DNA of 64,000 nt from Megascapheus bottae (GCA_024803745.1 JANJXV010000024.1:16749927-16813926), one strand, 5' to 3'. Numbered from the stretch's first letter, positions 12,595-25,015 are shown. Numbers and translations: made by a program. Notes: generated from the letters alone by a model not told the origin.

Positions 12595-12648
<54 letters not shown>
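12593..12648. repeat. (CA)n microsatellite at a SINE 3' end
   Basis: Begins in the terminal ggcacaca of the SINE, with two CATA interruptions, then uninterrupted CA. Confidence 0.95.
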
Positions 12649-12651
<3 letters not shown>

Positions 12652-14159
12652 ACTCATTTGTATAAAGGTATGTCAGATTTCTAAAATTTCCTTTCAGCCC
12701 CTACACCCGAAATCCTGAAACAATTTATTCTACTTTACTTGAAGATAAATGGGTATATTCTAGTACATTTTTTCACACTCTAGTATCTATTTTATAAGGT
12801 AGGTAGTTGTGTTTATTTTCCATATTATATTGTATGATCTATGAAAAAGAAATTTATGCTATAACTTTTTTTCATGTCCCTTTCTCTCCACTATGGTGAA
12901 ATAGCACTTTACACATGGAATTTATGAACCCTGAGTTATCTTGAGGTGAAACTGATGAGTAGATAGACCCACAGGTAAATGGTTTCTCTTTTTATCATCT
13001 TGCTCATTCCAACTTTCCCCTCACCTACCTTCCTTCAAATGCCAGACTTGCCAGAAACTGAGGGAAGATTTATTTTTGAGTTCTAATTCCAGTATATACA
13101 GACATCAGCCAAAAAGGAAATTTGGTATGAGTTCTTCCTTAAAGGTATCTATGAATACAAAGCCAACCAAATTAACCAAGGCCTGCATAAGTGCTTAGGA
13201 GAATGAACAAAACACCTAAATATTTCCATTTCTCACTGGCTCATTTCAACAAGGCAGCAACTCTGCATGAAAAGCAAGACACCCTGCCTGTGAGATGACT
13301 GATTCCTTGTAACCAGACATTGGGTATCAAGTCATTCACACATCTGGTTGATTGACTATGAATTTTCCATCTTTTAATCCAGATGGCCTAGGCCATAGAT
13401 AAAGCCTGGAGATTTTTCCACATTTTACATGGTGCTCAGTATTATATAATTCAGCTTTAATGCTGTTCTTTAACTCCTGCTTGCTATTGCCTGGATCTCA
13501 TTAGAAGCCATTAGTGATGTAATACTAAACCTATGGAATCTTAAACACGCTTTTAAAATCTTGTGGACTAAAGATGTCTCCCACTAAACCAAAAAATGCA
13601 GTGGGAATAGACAAAGTTACATTTCTTTAAGAAAAAAAAATGACTCATTTCATAGTTTCCAAACTGTTTTGACTGAAGCTTCTCAAAATAAACTTTCTGC
13701 AATAGGCAGCCTTTGATGTCTGACTTTGAAAAAAAATCATTTCTCAAAGACACAATCCAATACTTTTTGGGTGTTCACATACTATTTTTTTTAACAGATT
13801 AACTTACTTTTATTCCATCCAGTGAATGACATGATATTAAATAGCCATCTAACTAAGAAAGAAAAGTATGTTTGAAGTGGTTTTAACTCCTACATAAACC
13901 AAATAGAAAGAACATGCCATCTGATTTTTTTTTAATTACCCAAAATATAGAACTTCTAGAACATTACCAGAAGAGGGATTTGATCCATTAAGAATAACAA
14001 AACAGTTTTAGCTGTCGTGAAATGGGAGATTAGGAGTATATGTAAGCTTAATAATGATATTTTTGATTCATCCACTATTTCCTAGACTAGGCAACATTTT
14101 TAATTTTTCACAGTCCTGAATCTTAATCCTCGAAGGGTAATTCAAGTTTCAGAGCTTAC
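12649..14159. other. Unassigned, repeat-poor sequence
   Basis: No recognised SINE, L1 or LTR in 1.5 kb, and no exon. Composition is ordinary AT-rich intron. Confidence 0.5.
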
Positions 14160-14400
14160 ATACTGTGATTCGTTTGGGGTGGCAAATTGCCACTGACTTC
14201 CCGGAGGCCTCCTCTGTGCTCTCCCAGCTGGGGAACTTAATGGTAGTCATTAATAAAGTCCACACACCACCCCTGAAACAACAGGTTTTCAGTCAAGTAT
14301 TTGAAGGCAAATGCAAGCAGCCAGCTTTTGCGCAGTTGATCAGATTTAAGACATCATTTATTTCTATGCAGATAACAGTGAATGAAATTACAGCATGACT
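14160..14400. other. Candidate conserved non-coding element
   Basis: High-complexity, repeat-free sequence including ggcaaatgcaagcagccagc and ctatgcagataacagtgaat, which stands out from the AT-rich flanks. No splice-flanked coding frame is evident. Conservation is a guess from texture only. Confidence 0.25.
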
Positions 14401-14504
14401 GGACACATTTCTTTCTTTCGTCTTTTCTTTTAAATAATAATTTCTCATCAGAGTAGTAGAAAGTCAATTAAGACTGTCTCTATTTTATTCTAACTCTTAC
14501 ACCT

Positions 14505-14660
14505 TTCAGATGTGAGGCAAATTTTTCAGTCTTTTGAATTTCAATTTTCTCATCAACACATGGAAAGAATAAATCTCAGTATTTCTTTGGAATCTTAACT
14601 GACAAATGTTATTGCATTGCATAGGCATTTAGAACACAATAAACATAAAATTCTTCCCAA
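14505..14660 (+). mobile_element. MIR SINE fragment
   Basis: ttgaatttcaattttctcat followed by acatggaaagaataaatctc resembles the MIR core (…cagtttcctcatctgtaaaatggg…). Diverged, as expected for a mammal-wide repeat. Confidence 0.5.
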
Positions 14661-15956
14661 TCCTTTCTTAGTTATGGACATAAAATCCTTTCTATTGTGA
14701 TGGGATATTTTCAACAAATTTAAAGGAAGTATTTGGCAATGATTCCATTAAACTGCTAATATATATTTATATGTAAATGTATATATGTTAATATTATATA
14801 TATATATATATATCTCCTGAGAAATAGCTCCCTGCCTCAGATCTAAGTTCTAGAGCCTGATATTTTTGATGATGAAAAAAGAGACCATTGTTGGAATTGG
14901 TGTGGTTTCTTGAGACATTTAAAGCCCTTCCCTTCTTTCAGAGCTGCTTTAATTCTCCACTAATCATATGACCTTTTAGCCTGGTATCAGCATCTAAAAT
15001 GATATGTACTAAATTCATAATACAAGAAGGTTCTTCTATCCTTTGACCTAAAACTATCACTACAAGTCATTAAGATCTGGCAAAGGGATGGGAGTGGGAA
15101 AGGAGATAAAAATTTCATAGAAAGAAGATGGGCTTATGTGTTCAGATAGACTCAAGCTTCAGTTGAAGCCTTCATTCTAGGTTATAAGAGTTGTTGTGAG
15201 GATGCCGTGTACCCATGTTAAAATAAACATGCTTTTTCATTTTGTTAAGGTTTGGATTTCTTCTTTCAAGGCATTGATTTTACTAAGTGATAGAGAAGGT
15301 CAAAATGTTAAATGGCCATATAGAAAATTGCAGCATTGAAGAAGAGTGAGAAGAATTCATATTTCCCTTTCTGTATACTTTCATAGTCCAACTTTTAGAT
15401 CTATAAAAGGCTTATGTATACTGTTTTAGAAAAATGGAAAGATCTGTCTTCTGGTGAAGTCACTCAAAGCTGGCAGTCAGTTTGCACACTATTAAAAAAT
15501 TACACTCAATTACATGATTAACATAAAGGTCTTTAACTACATAATAACCCAAGGTCATTTTCTATGTACAATAAAAAAAAAGTCCCATTGCCTTTCCTTT
15601 AGATTCTTCTAGGAAATGATTTACTGATTATTAGTTGCTCAGTTCCTAAACACAAAGGTCAGATCTCAGGGCGCTGCAGCAGATATGGGTCCTTTGGTTT
15701 AGCTCCCTCTCTCCCATATCTTCCCAAACTACCATTTCTAAGTCCTTGCTGCCTATAGCAAAGAAATGAATGCAAGAGTGATGTTTAAGGACTTTCAAAT
15801 GTACTCATCTCTGAATATAGCTCTGCATTTCTGCTCACTGGCTTTGTTCTTTCCCATGTCTGCAGTAGCCTCACTCCTCCTGTCCACATGCCCAGATCTT
15901 AGCTCTCTAAGAAAGAAGGTATAACGTTCATTTTGTCTATGTGTATACCATTATGG
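14661..15956. other. Unassigned sequence with a (TA)n tract
   Basis: Contains (TA)n at 14795-14813. Otherwise no recognised repeat or exon. Confidence 0.5.
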
Positions 15957-16178
15957 TGGCTTGAACTCATAATTTTGCATGCTTGCTTAGCTTTTTCACT
16001 CAAAAAGTAGTAGTCTTCCAGTTGAACCACAACTTCATTTCCATTTTTTTGCTGGTCAAATGGAGGTAAGAATCTCACAAACTGCTCTGCCCATGCTGGC
16101 TTCAAATAAGGATCCTCAGATCTCAGCCTCCTGAGTAGCTGGAACTACAGGTGTGAGCCACGCATTATGCTACACGTT
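15957..16178 (-). mobile_element. B1-like/Geo SINE, antisense
   Basis: Geo complement from ggcttgaactcataatttt to gttgaaccacaacttcattt, linker tgctggtcaaatggaggta, then the B1-like part cagatctcagcctcctgagt to gtgtgagccacgc. Confidence 0.85.
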
Positions 16179-17886
16179 GTTCCATAAAATTCTTACTATG
16201 ACTGGGCCCGGTAGACCTTTTATACTTTCTAAGAACATTGAAATCAAGCAATTTACCAGAAAGTAACAGATTCAGAATGCAAAAACTCAGAAGTGTCTGT
16301 CTTTAAGATCCTTCTGTTGTCTGGCCAAGAGACCGGCGATAATCTAGACACAAAGAAAGCAAGGGTGAGTGATAGAAACGTTGATGAGAATGGGAGTGAG
16401 AACCCTCAGACCAAAACAACTAGAATCCACCTGTACTGTGATGCTCAGCCCTGTGGTAAGAGACAGCAGAACATTTCACATCGTGTTGACATTTCAAATC
16501 TATCAGAAAACAAGAAGACAAGAATGGTCTAAGATGAGGATGAAGGAGGTGATTTCCTTCCTTTTTTTTCTGCTTAAAACTTTTACACAAATTCAGAAGA
16601 CCTACAGAATCTGCATCGGGTATTTTCCAGCCCATTGGCTTTTATACCCAAGAAAGGCAACGCATTCTGTAGACTCTCACCAAGCACCTTTTTGGGCAGA
16701 GTGATTTATCCATCTTGCTTGCAAGTGGGTACCAGGCTAGATGTCTGGTTTTTGTTCTGGCATAGAACAATTAGGGTTTCACTAATGTGAATGGAGATAT
16801 AGTACCTCTGAACAGAAATCACACACGTCTAAACAGAGGGCTCTGAAGCACTTTTCTTACTAAAAAGTTGTTAAGTTTGGCAATCTTTGCGCTGTTCCAG
16901 TCAAACATTTTCTTAGCCATATTAGGCTATATGGAAATAAGCCAATATCGCGGCTGGTGTGTGAGTTGAGGCTCTGAACTGAGGCTTTTTTTTTTTAGGA
17001 GAGAGATTTTCCTTACTGGTTAAAAGGAATGGAGACAAATGTGGTTCTGAGTATATTTTGAAATATGACTGGAAAAAAGGGGAAAGGAAACTCTCTGAAC
17101 TGAAAAGGAATTAGGCAAGCAGCTGAGACTGGAATCGAACTTTCCAAATGGGAGTCTTGGAGACATTAGGCTATTTGCTTTATTCTTATGGGGACATTTG
17201 GATATTTGTTTGACAAGGATGACAATTTGTTAAAAGCTCAGCCAAACCAATCATAGCTACCAGGGAGGAAATCTGAACAGGACACATCCGAGATCCCATG
17301 ATTCCCTATTCTTACTCTTATTTCTTAGTCTCTAGGGATAGAAAGTCAGTGTATGAGTTCTGGATTCCTGATATTCAGCAAGCCTTCAACAATTATTTTT
17401 GTCAAATAGGTATGCTATACTAACAGTCCAATTAGATAATAATCTAATGAGATAATGCATGATTCAGCTATTACAATGTAAAAGATGTTTATACATCTTC
17501 CATCCTGTATTTTCCAGATTACTAGTAGTAGCAGTAGAAAAAATGCCTTTTAGGTTTTCCTGTAATGTGTGTGGGATACTTATCTTCCTTTACTGTATTC
17601 TCCCTTCCCAGCCAGCAACTATCCACCCATGTGTTCATCCATCTACACAGTTCTTTGAGTATTTCTCAAGTACCATAACCTTAGTGACTATTCTGTGTAA
17701 AAAAAAAAGTAATAAATTCCTAAGCCTTATTTCATAAGAAAGCTTCATGAAACATTTTGACTGTTCACTACTCATACATCCTGTATATGCTAGATTTTCT
17801 GCCTACTGTCAGGACTCAGTGATATAAACACTAGACACATCCTTACAGAACTTTCAGCCCAGTAAAAAGTACAAACATTAAAACTG
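16179..17886. other. Repeat-poor stretch containing a CArG box
   Basis: About 1.7 kb without local SINE families. It contains the perfect SRF-type site at 16917-16926 and a poly(T) run near 16986. No coding exon recognised. Confidence 0.5.
16917..16934. promoter_or_regulatory. Candidate SRF site: CArG box CCATATTAGG
   Basis: CCATATTAGG at 16917-16926 fits CC(A/T)6GG exactly and equals the core of the c-fos serum response element. It is immediately followed by ctatatgg, so CCATAT (16917) and ATATGG (16929) form an inverted pair with a 6-nt spacer. Caldesmon is a known SRF/myocardin target, so a CArG box in its 5' region is plausible. Whether this one is used, or conserved, cannot be told here. 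My visual scan found no other perfect CArG box in the window. Confidence 0.45.
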
Positions 17887-18105
17887 AGTAATGGTAGCTC
17901 ATGCCTGTAATCCTAACTACTCAGAAAGTTGAGAACTGAGACTTGAGGTTCAAAGACATCCAGGACAGACAAATCAAAACAATTAAGTAGCAAAAAAGCT
18001 GGAAGTGAGGGTGTAGTTCAAGTAGTAGAGTTCCATCCTTATACAAAAAAGAAGCTAAGCAACAGCACAGGTTCTTGAGTTCAAGTACCTGCAGGGGGGA
18101 AAAAG
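17887..18105 (+). mobile_element. B1-like/Geo SINE, diverged
   Basis: ggtagctcatgcctgtaatc and aactactcagaaagttgaga, then a poor linker, Geo half gggtgtagttcaagtagtag to cttgagttcaagtacctgc and an A-rich end. Confidence 0.75.
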
Positions 18106-18320
18106 GAACAGAAAAATATTAATGTTAAATACACAACAAAAATAAATGTTCTAACAAGGTGTAATTATCTACAGAGATAAATAATCCTATAAAGGATAAT
18201 AATATAGTGATGCAATCATCAAAATATGTATGCCTAAGGCAACTGTATTTAATTTTTTAATATCTTGAAATCTTTATCATCCATCTTATGATTATGCTGA
18301 AACAACAATCAGTGCTTCTG

Positions 18321-18520
18321 GGCCGGGAGTTTGGCCTAGTGATAGAATGCTTGCCTCGCATGAATGAAGACCTGGGTTCGATTCCTTGGTACCACATATA
18401 TAGAAAAAATGCCAGAAGTGGTTCTGTGTGGCTCAAGTGGTAGAGCTGTAGCCTTGAGAAAAACCCAAGGACAAAGTTTAGGCCTGAGCCCAAGCCCAGG
18501 ACTGGCAAAAAAAAAAAAAG
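18321..18520 (+). mobile_element. IDL-Geo dimeric SINE with intact target-site duplication
   Basis: The left half carries A-box-like tggcctagtgatagaa and a perfect Pol III B box ggttcgattcc. The right Geo half starts at gtggttctgtgtggctcaag and ends actggc plus A13. The 12-bp duplication tcagtgcttctg flanks it at 18309-18320 and 18521-18532. One of the younger-looking copies. Confidence 0.95.
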
Positions 18521-18569
18521 TCAGTGCTTCTGAGTATCATATTTGCTCTTTGTAGATGTATAAGTGTGC

Positions 18570-18778
18570 AAACACATGGGTGTGCCAATACTGGAGCTTG
18601 AACTTAGGGCCTGGTATTATCCTATAGCTTCTCAGCTCTACCACTCAAGGCCTTGCATCCTCTACCCGCTTTTTAGTGGGTAATTATAGGTAACAGTCTC
18701 ATGGGCATCCCTGGCTTTGAGCCATGGTCCTCAGATCTCAGTCTCCTAAATAGGATTGCAAGCATGAGCCATGGGCAC
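18570..18778 (-). mobile_element. B1-like/Geo SINE, antisense
   Basis: A short TG-rich start, then ccaatactggagcttgaact, tctaccactcaaggccttgc, linker tagtgggtaattatagg and a B1-like end with cagatctcagtctcctaaat. Confidence 0.8.
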
Positions 18779-19587
18779 ATGGCACTATTTGTGGATTTAA
18801 AGGTTAGGTATAACCCAAATGAGATTGACACTAGCATTACAAGGGAGTAGTGAGGCACTCACTTCAGCCTTGGAGAACAGCCTGCCCTAAGCTTTGTGAC
18901 CTGCTGGAGCTGGATACTTGCCAAAAATTGAAAGGAAGCCAGTGCAAGTGGATCAGCACAGAGAGAAACACAGACATAGGGGAGGGGTGAGCAGAGCCAC
19001 ATCACACAGCCTTGTCGGTCATGTTTTTCAGCAGAGCAGTGACATGGCCAGATTGATGGGTATTTTTCTAAAGGTAATTGTTTACAGATCACCAGTAGAT
19101 TAGAACAGAGAGATCCTTCAGGAGGCTCCTGGGATGGTGGCTTGGAGTGGTAGCACTGATGAAGATAAATAGACCTTTTCAAGCAAGTATCCCACATGGC
19201 TCTCCATGTGGGTTTAGTCATTTCTTGTATAGAGAGTGGTGGGTGGGGAAAGGATGGAAAGGAGGAGGAAACATCTGGAACAACTTCCAGGTCTAGAGCT
19301 GGCGCAAACCATGGGACTGGGAGAGTCACTTGCTGAGACAAGAAACACTGGGGAATGTGTTCAGCTATGTTGTAGTTAACAGAAAAGCTGGCAGTGGTGG
19401 AACTGTTATGAATTATTGAGAAGAGAGAAAAGCAGAAAGCATAGCCACTGTCTTAAATGTGCTTGAACTCCAAATGTTAAACTCCTGTGTTGACACTACC
19501 TTAGTAAGCTTGTCAAAACCCCAAGGCTTTGCTGTGATGCTGTGAGCCACCTCTGTCAAGAGTTGTCTGTTCTTATCTCTTCCTGGG

Positions 19588-19588
<1 letters not shown>
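18779..19588. other. Unassigned sequence
   Basis: Moderately GC-richer than its flanks. A 160-codon minus-strand open frame (18859-19341) shows no domain, no family I recognise and no splice context, so it is not annotated as a gene. Confidence 0.5.

Positions 19589-19633
<45 letters not shown>
19589..19633. repeat. (TG)n microsatellite
   Basis: Pure TG, not adjoining a recognisable SINE. Confidence 0.98.
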
Positions 19634-19637
<4 letters not shown>

Positions 19638-21165
19638 GTATGAATGTGGGTTTGTGTCAGTTTAATCATTTCATTGCCTGTGTCTTTGAATTACCTTAGT
19701 CTGAGGACTCAAGGTTGTCTGCCTGCTAACTTTGGTTTTCTGTAGCATACATAGTAGGGTAACCATAGTATTGGCAACCAGCTATGAGACATTTCAAAAT
19801 CATTAGAAGAGTACAACAGTGCCTAATATGGAGGAATGATGGGTGTTTCAGGAAATGGGAATACGTCTTGCCTCCACCGGATGATTATAGATTGTGTATA
19901 TGTCCCGACTATTGTTCTCTACCCATAAATATGCATGAGCATTTTGTCTCAATATAAAAAGCATTTGAAAGCAAGTCACCAAAAATAAGCCAGTTAGTAG
20001 GAGCGTGAAGGAAGCAATGGAAAACAACCAATACTAGAAAAAACTTTCTAGATTAAAAAAAAAAAACCAGACTTTAAAAGGCAACTACATTTTTCCTCGG
20101 AGCTTCTGTAATCTTGGATGTGAATGGATCTTTACCACAGAAACAAAAGGTTATCCATTTCTCTGCCAGTGGTTGATACAACAGAAAACCTGCTGCAGTG
20201 CTTTTTAACAATTCAAAAAGAAAATATGATAGAGATTTAGGAATAAAGATTTATGTCCATTGATGTCCCTAAAAGCCTTAATTTGAAATGCTGTCAATAT
20301 CCAGAAGTAGGGGTTGAATGATGACATAAATATGAATATATCAAAGCTAAAGCAATGATATAGGAAAATATGTATGATTACAAGGAAAAAAATCAAATAT
20401 AGAACAAATCAAATTTGCTTGTAAAAATAGAATTTCACATCCTGTATACATTTCTGTATATTCTACATTTTCTGTAATGAAATGCACATTTGTTTTTCCT
20501 CCCTGAGGAAATGGATATCTGTGTAGCATTCAGAGATTGCTACGTTCTTACAGACTGGATGCCTTGAGATCTTTTGCAATAGGGTGAAATAGAATGCAAA
20601 GTAATCTTGAGAAACATTGGTAATTTATTCCATCAGTAAGTAATTATTGAGTGCTGCAGGAGTGACTGCGGGGCCATATAGAAACGTATTTGCTCGTGTA
20701 TGGAGCTTATGACCAAATTTCAGAATTCTTGGAATTCCCTCCTTTGGAGGCAAACAGCTAAAACCATTAAGAACAGTTTTGAGTTTTCATCTCTGGAGTT
20801 ATTTTTCTTTTAAGCTACATCAGGGAATAAAAATACACAAAGACAGTGGATGAGAAAATGCTTCAAAAACAACTTGAGTATCTGTGTAGTTGAAATATCA
20901 TTTAAATTCTGGCTAATTTAAATGTTTTCCTATTTCCCCTCCATCACTCGACTAGTATATTTCACATGATGAATTTGTAACCTTTCTCAAGGTGCTGGGC
21001 TAGCATTTGGATGTTAGTTTAGCTGCTTCAAGTTATTCACAGTCATTTGGTTTTTTGTCTTTTTAGCAGCAATTTCTCATGATCATATTGTGTTCCAATA
21101 CATACAAGAATCATCTTCTCTGGAAAGTGCATTTCAGAAGTTTTCCTTATGGAGCTGATTTTCAG

Positions 21166-21166
<1 letters not shown>
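19634..21166. other. Unassigned sequence
   Basis: Repeat-poor and non-coding. A segment near 20638-20715 vaguely recalls an L2 end (attattgagtgctgcagg, tatggagcttatgacc), too weak to annotate. Confidence 0.5.

Positions 21167-21206
<40 letters not shown>
21167..21206. repeat. (TG)n microsatellite with mixed TG/CA edge
   Basis: Pure TG followed by catgtgcatgtacacacacg to about 21228, an alternating purine-pyrimidine stretch. Confidence 0.97.
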
Positions 21207-21207
<1 letters not shown>

Positions 21208-21466
21208 ATGTGCATGTACACACACGCATGCATCAGCTCTCTTTAGCTGGTAATTAGGTCTGTATATGCCAGAATCTCCCCATTTTAACAGAGACAATGA
21301 GCTGCTATTTCTAATCAACTACCAAGAATTTTTGCTGAATGAATTAATCTTTTTTATTTAATTCAATTAGCTCAAATACAAATGCTAAATCTAACTCAGC
21401 TCGTGTTGGGTATTTTTGTTTGTATCTGAATGGGGCATGACTACCTAAAAGAAAAAAAAATACTGT

Positions 21467-21687
21467 TGCGGGCGTGCTGGTGACTCATGCCTGTAATCCT
21501 AGCTACTCAGGAAGCTGAGATCTGAGAATCACAGTTCAAAACCAGCCTGGGCAGAAAGTCTATGAGACTCTTATCTCCAGTTATCCACCAAAAAGCCAAA
21601 AGTGGAGCTGTGGATCAAGTAGTAGAGTGCTAGCTTTGAGCAGATAAGTTCAGGGACAGCACCCAGGCCCTGAGTTCAAACCCCAGG

Positions 21688-21689
<2 letters not shown>
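21467..21689 (+). mobile_element. B1-like/Geo SINE with (CA)n tail
   Basis: One of the best-preserved copies: actcatgcctgtaatcctag, tcaggaagctgagatctgag, gactcttatctccagttatc, then gtggatcaagtagtagagtg and gagttcaaaccccaggatac. It runs into a CA tract. Confidence 0.92.

Positions 21690-21725
<36 letters not shown>
21690..21725. repeat. (CA)n microsatellite at a SINE 3' end
   Basis: Directly continues the 3' end of the SINE at 21467-21689. Confidence 0.97.
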
Positions 21726-21727
<2 letters not shown>

Positions 21728-21839
21728 TCCTTTAAGGATAAATTTATTAAGAGATAATTCACTTGACATATTGTATTAATGTGGATCAATTTCCCTGACC
21801 TATATGTATCATATGCCATCCATTATTTCTCCATTCATA

Positions 21840-21995
21840 ACCTTATTATAAAACAATTTAAAATATTTGGGGGAGGGAAATGGGGACAAAAACATGAGAA
21901 GGGGTAGCAGTGTTTGTTAATTAATGCACCATCTATCTGGCAAATATAATGTAACCCTTCTATTAATTTCAATAAAAATATATTTAAAAAATTTT
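21840..21995 (+). mobile_element. LINE-1-like 3' end, sense
   Basis: ggggagggaaatggggacaa, catgagaaggggtagcagtg, and a terminal tgtaacccttctattaa with aataaaa-like tail: the sense version of the family at 10056 and 11570. Short and 5'-truncated. Confidence 0.65.
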
Positions 21996-22633
21996 AAATA
22001 TACATTTTAAATATGCACAGCCTAAGTTTAAGTTTGGGGCTGTAAGAGATTTTTCAACTTGGATATTATTCTCATTATTATCAAGTAGCTAATTCAAATG
22101 CCAATCAAGTGGTTGGTCCAGGTTTCCATTAGAGTCCAACTGCCTGCTTTCTAACAGTTTCATTCTAGTCCTAGAAATGATAGTAGACAATGTTTCCATC
22201 TGAATTTAGACATAGAAAACACTGAGCAGCTGAAGAGATAATTGTTGAGAAATAAGCTGCCCCAGAATGGTGGTAAGCACTAAGTATATAGAAAGTAAAA
22301 TGATATAAATAGAGTAGTATATATTTTCCCATGAGTGTTAGCTTCGTGAGGGCAGTGACCTTGTCTTTAACCATCTCTTCTATATCCTTTGAGAATTCTA
22401 TTTAATAACTGGAAATACAAATCCCAAGCTTTACTTGATTTTTTTTGTCTCATGAGATAAGAATCATAGATCAACTCTAAAATCATTTTCTTCCATGGGA
22501 GAAAAGACCCAGTTAGCAGAATGTGCATGGATAGGCCATTTTCTCCCACTGAAGAAAGATGTTTAAGATGCAATTAATGAGAGCCCAATTTATAAAGATA
22601 ATTCTAAATCCTCAATATTTTGAAAAACAAATC
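21996..22633. other. Unassigned sequence
   Basis: Non-coding, nothing recognised. Confidence 0.5.
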
Positions 22634-22742
22634 AGGTCCCAGGCATGGTGGTCTATGTCTATAATCCCAGTAATTAGGAGACTGTGGCAGAAGAATTTGC
22701 AAGTTCAAGGCTACAGAGCAAAATCCAGACTCAAAAAAATAC
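22634..22742 (+). mobile_element. B1-like monomer SINE
   Basis: ccaggcatggtggtctatgt, taatcccagtaattaggaga, gcaagttcaaggctacagag and cagactcaaaaaaata follow the B1/7SL layout with an A tail and no Geo half. Confidence 0.75.
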
Positions 22743-24383
22743 AATGACCATTAAACAGCAAGTCTTGTGAATCTTGGCATTTCTGATGACATATCTCACA
22801 AGAGATGAGACTTTCTGTATTGAACACCATGTGGCAAGCTGCTGTGGGGGCCACAGTGCATTTAGAAAAGACCTATTTTGATATTCGTATGCTTTGCAGT
22901 TAGGACAATAGCATGACATACTTATCTCTTAGTAACTCTTCCGCTAAATGTAATTACTGAAAAGAAAGGCCCATGATACGGACCACTGAGATATAATTTG
23001 AAAGATTCTGAAAGTTTTTAGTCCATGACAACTGTTAGGAACCAAGGAATGGTTTGGTCCAATATCTATAAAGAGATGCTATGATTGGTTTTTTTTCCCC
23101 TTAAATCCAGTGAACCAGTTTCTGTTAAATGAACATTGTCAATAAATAATCAAATAGAGGCAGGATGATGTTGTATAAAGAAAAAAGATGAGGACTTATT
23201 CAACTCCCCTCATCACCAGCCTCTGGTAAACCACTTCCCCTCTGGAGAGGGGAAAGTCTCATCATAATATGTTGGCAATACTACTTGTCTTTCTGACCTC
23301 TAGGGTTGGCTAACTCATTTGAGGGAATGGATATGAATGCTCTGTTTACTGTAAAAGTGCTGTTGTTTGTGTTTGTAAATCATGTGTAATGCCCCCAGTC
23401 ACCAGGAAATCAGTCTACAAATGGCTGCTCTCATTGGCAATAGAAAGCTTAATCGCCCAGTGACCAACCACTTCATTCCTACCAAGAATTCCAGACATTT
23501 TAGTGCAGGAACAAGGTCTATGGGAAAAAGTCAAAAGGAGACTGATCAGAGGAATTCCTCTGGCCCTTCCCAGGGCCCTCTGCACAAAATGGTCCCCTGT
23601 GCATTGTTCCTTAGCTATGTGTGCTGCTGTTACAGCTTCCTAGGCAATAACAAATGGACATCTGGGTGCTGAGACACGAACCAAGTGAGTGTGATTCTAT
23701 GCCAGCTGTCTAGTGCAAAGGCCATGTATCTTGTTGATGGGATCACAACCTCATCCATGAATGCATTTCCGTTGCAAATTCAAACAGAGAAAGCATAGGC
23801 TAGTATTCTTTTAAATGAAGAAGAAGAAGGACATCTCCTAGCGGATTTGTTCAGTGCTCCTCATGCTGAAGAGTCTGTCTTTTGGACTATGGGTGGGACA
23901 AAGAGATTATAGCTTCTGATATGAACCCTGAACCCTCCAGCAGGCCAGAGGCACTCTGCTACATTCAAATGAAAGACTAGATTCGGTTTTAGTACTTATC
24001 TGTGATGGAGAGGGAAATGGAAAGTTAGAATTTGAAGAGAAATGAGATCATGCCACTTTGGGTACCATTTTGTTTTCCATTTTGCTTACTTTAAGCAACT
24101 GGCCATAGAAGAAATAGAGAGCTGTGTGTTTAAATTTCAACCAGTAATTAAAACTAACACAGAAAAAGAGATTAAAATAATTGAAGCAAATAAAAACATA
24201 TTGCATGGGCAGGAAAATGAATCCACTAAATCAAATTATGCCTATCAATTGCTTTAATGACATATAGTCGCTACAGAAAAATACTGTATTAGATCATTGT
24301 CCATTTGTGAATATCTGCAATTCTTAAATGTTAACTTCCTTGTTGAGATGAAAAATAAAGAGTCTAATAGAGTTAAAAGGGCT
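22743..24383. other. Unassigned, repeat-poor sequence
   Basis: About 1.6 kb with no recognised repeat. Open frames at 23382-23672 and 24042-24257 lack recognisable motifs. Confidence 0.5.
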
Positions 24384-24577
24384 CAGCCAGGTGTTGGTGA
24401 CTCATGCCTCTAACTACTCCAGATGCTGACATCTTAGTATGGCAGTTCAAAATTAGCTCAAACAGACATATCTGCGAGATTCTTGTCTCCAATTAACCAG
24501 AGAAAAGCTCAAATGGCAGAGCACCAGCTTTGAGTGAAAAGGCCAAGCATGAGCACTAGGCCTTGAGTTCAAACTCT

Positions 24578-24580
<3 letters not shown>
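24384..24580 (+). mobile_element. B1-like/Geo SINE with (CA)n tail, diverged
   Basis: ttggtgactcatgcctctaa, linker tcttgtctccaattaacc, Geo half gctcaaatggcagagcacca to cttgagttcaaactctagta. Missing some linker sequence. Confidence 0.8.

Positions 24581-24630
<50 letters not shown>
24581..24630. repeat. (CA)n microsatellite at a SINE 3' end
   Basis: Pure CA continuing the SINE end ctctagtacacac. Confidence 0.97.
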
Positions 24631-24634
<4 letters not shown>

Positions 24635-24859
24635 ACGTATGCCTGAAGCAAAGAGCATATGGATTATTCTTAATTAAATGATTGTATACACACAAACAAA
24701 CAAAAAAGGCTGCTGCAAGTGGCCTGCTATAAGATATCAAAGTCCCTCTTTTGTACTGTTCTGTAAACTTATTCTGTACCAATAAGGCAATTATTGTTCT
24801 TCCTCTTTTGTACCAAATTGGTTCCTCTGAGAACATACAGCTATGCTACATCCTTTGTA
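24631..24859. other. Unassigned sequence
   Basis: Nothing recognised. Confidence 0.5.
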
Positions 24860-24925
24860 CCTGATAGAGTGAGACTGTGAGGCCCTCCCTGAATTCAAGT
24901 CCTAGTAACACTATACCAGAACAAA
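24860..24925 (+). mobile_element. SINE 3' fragment (tRNA-like right part)
   Basis: gatagagtgagactgtgagg followed by ctgaattcaagtcctagta resembles the right end of the older composite SINE. A purine microsatellite follows 24 nt later. Confidence 0.5.
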
Positions 24926-24946
24926 AGGAAGGGGGGAGTGAGAAAG

Positions 24947-24948
<2 letters not shown>

Positions 24949-25015
<67 letters not shown>

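Noticed and set aside
18321..18520. tRNA-like box A and perfect B box
   Set aside because: No cloverleaf, anticodon arm or tRNA ends can be folded. The boxes belong to the ID-like SINE half, which recurs across the window.
18859..19341. 160-codon minus-strand open frame
   Set aside because: No recognisable family, no repeat-protein signature and no start or splice context; slightly GC-rich intron explains the open frame.
20637..20720. Possible L2 element end
   Set aside because: Only scattered words recall L2; not enough to annotate without an alignment.
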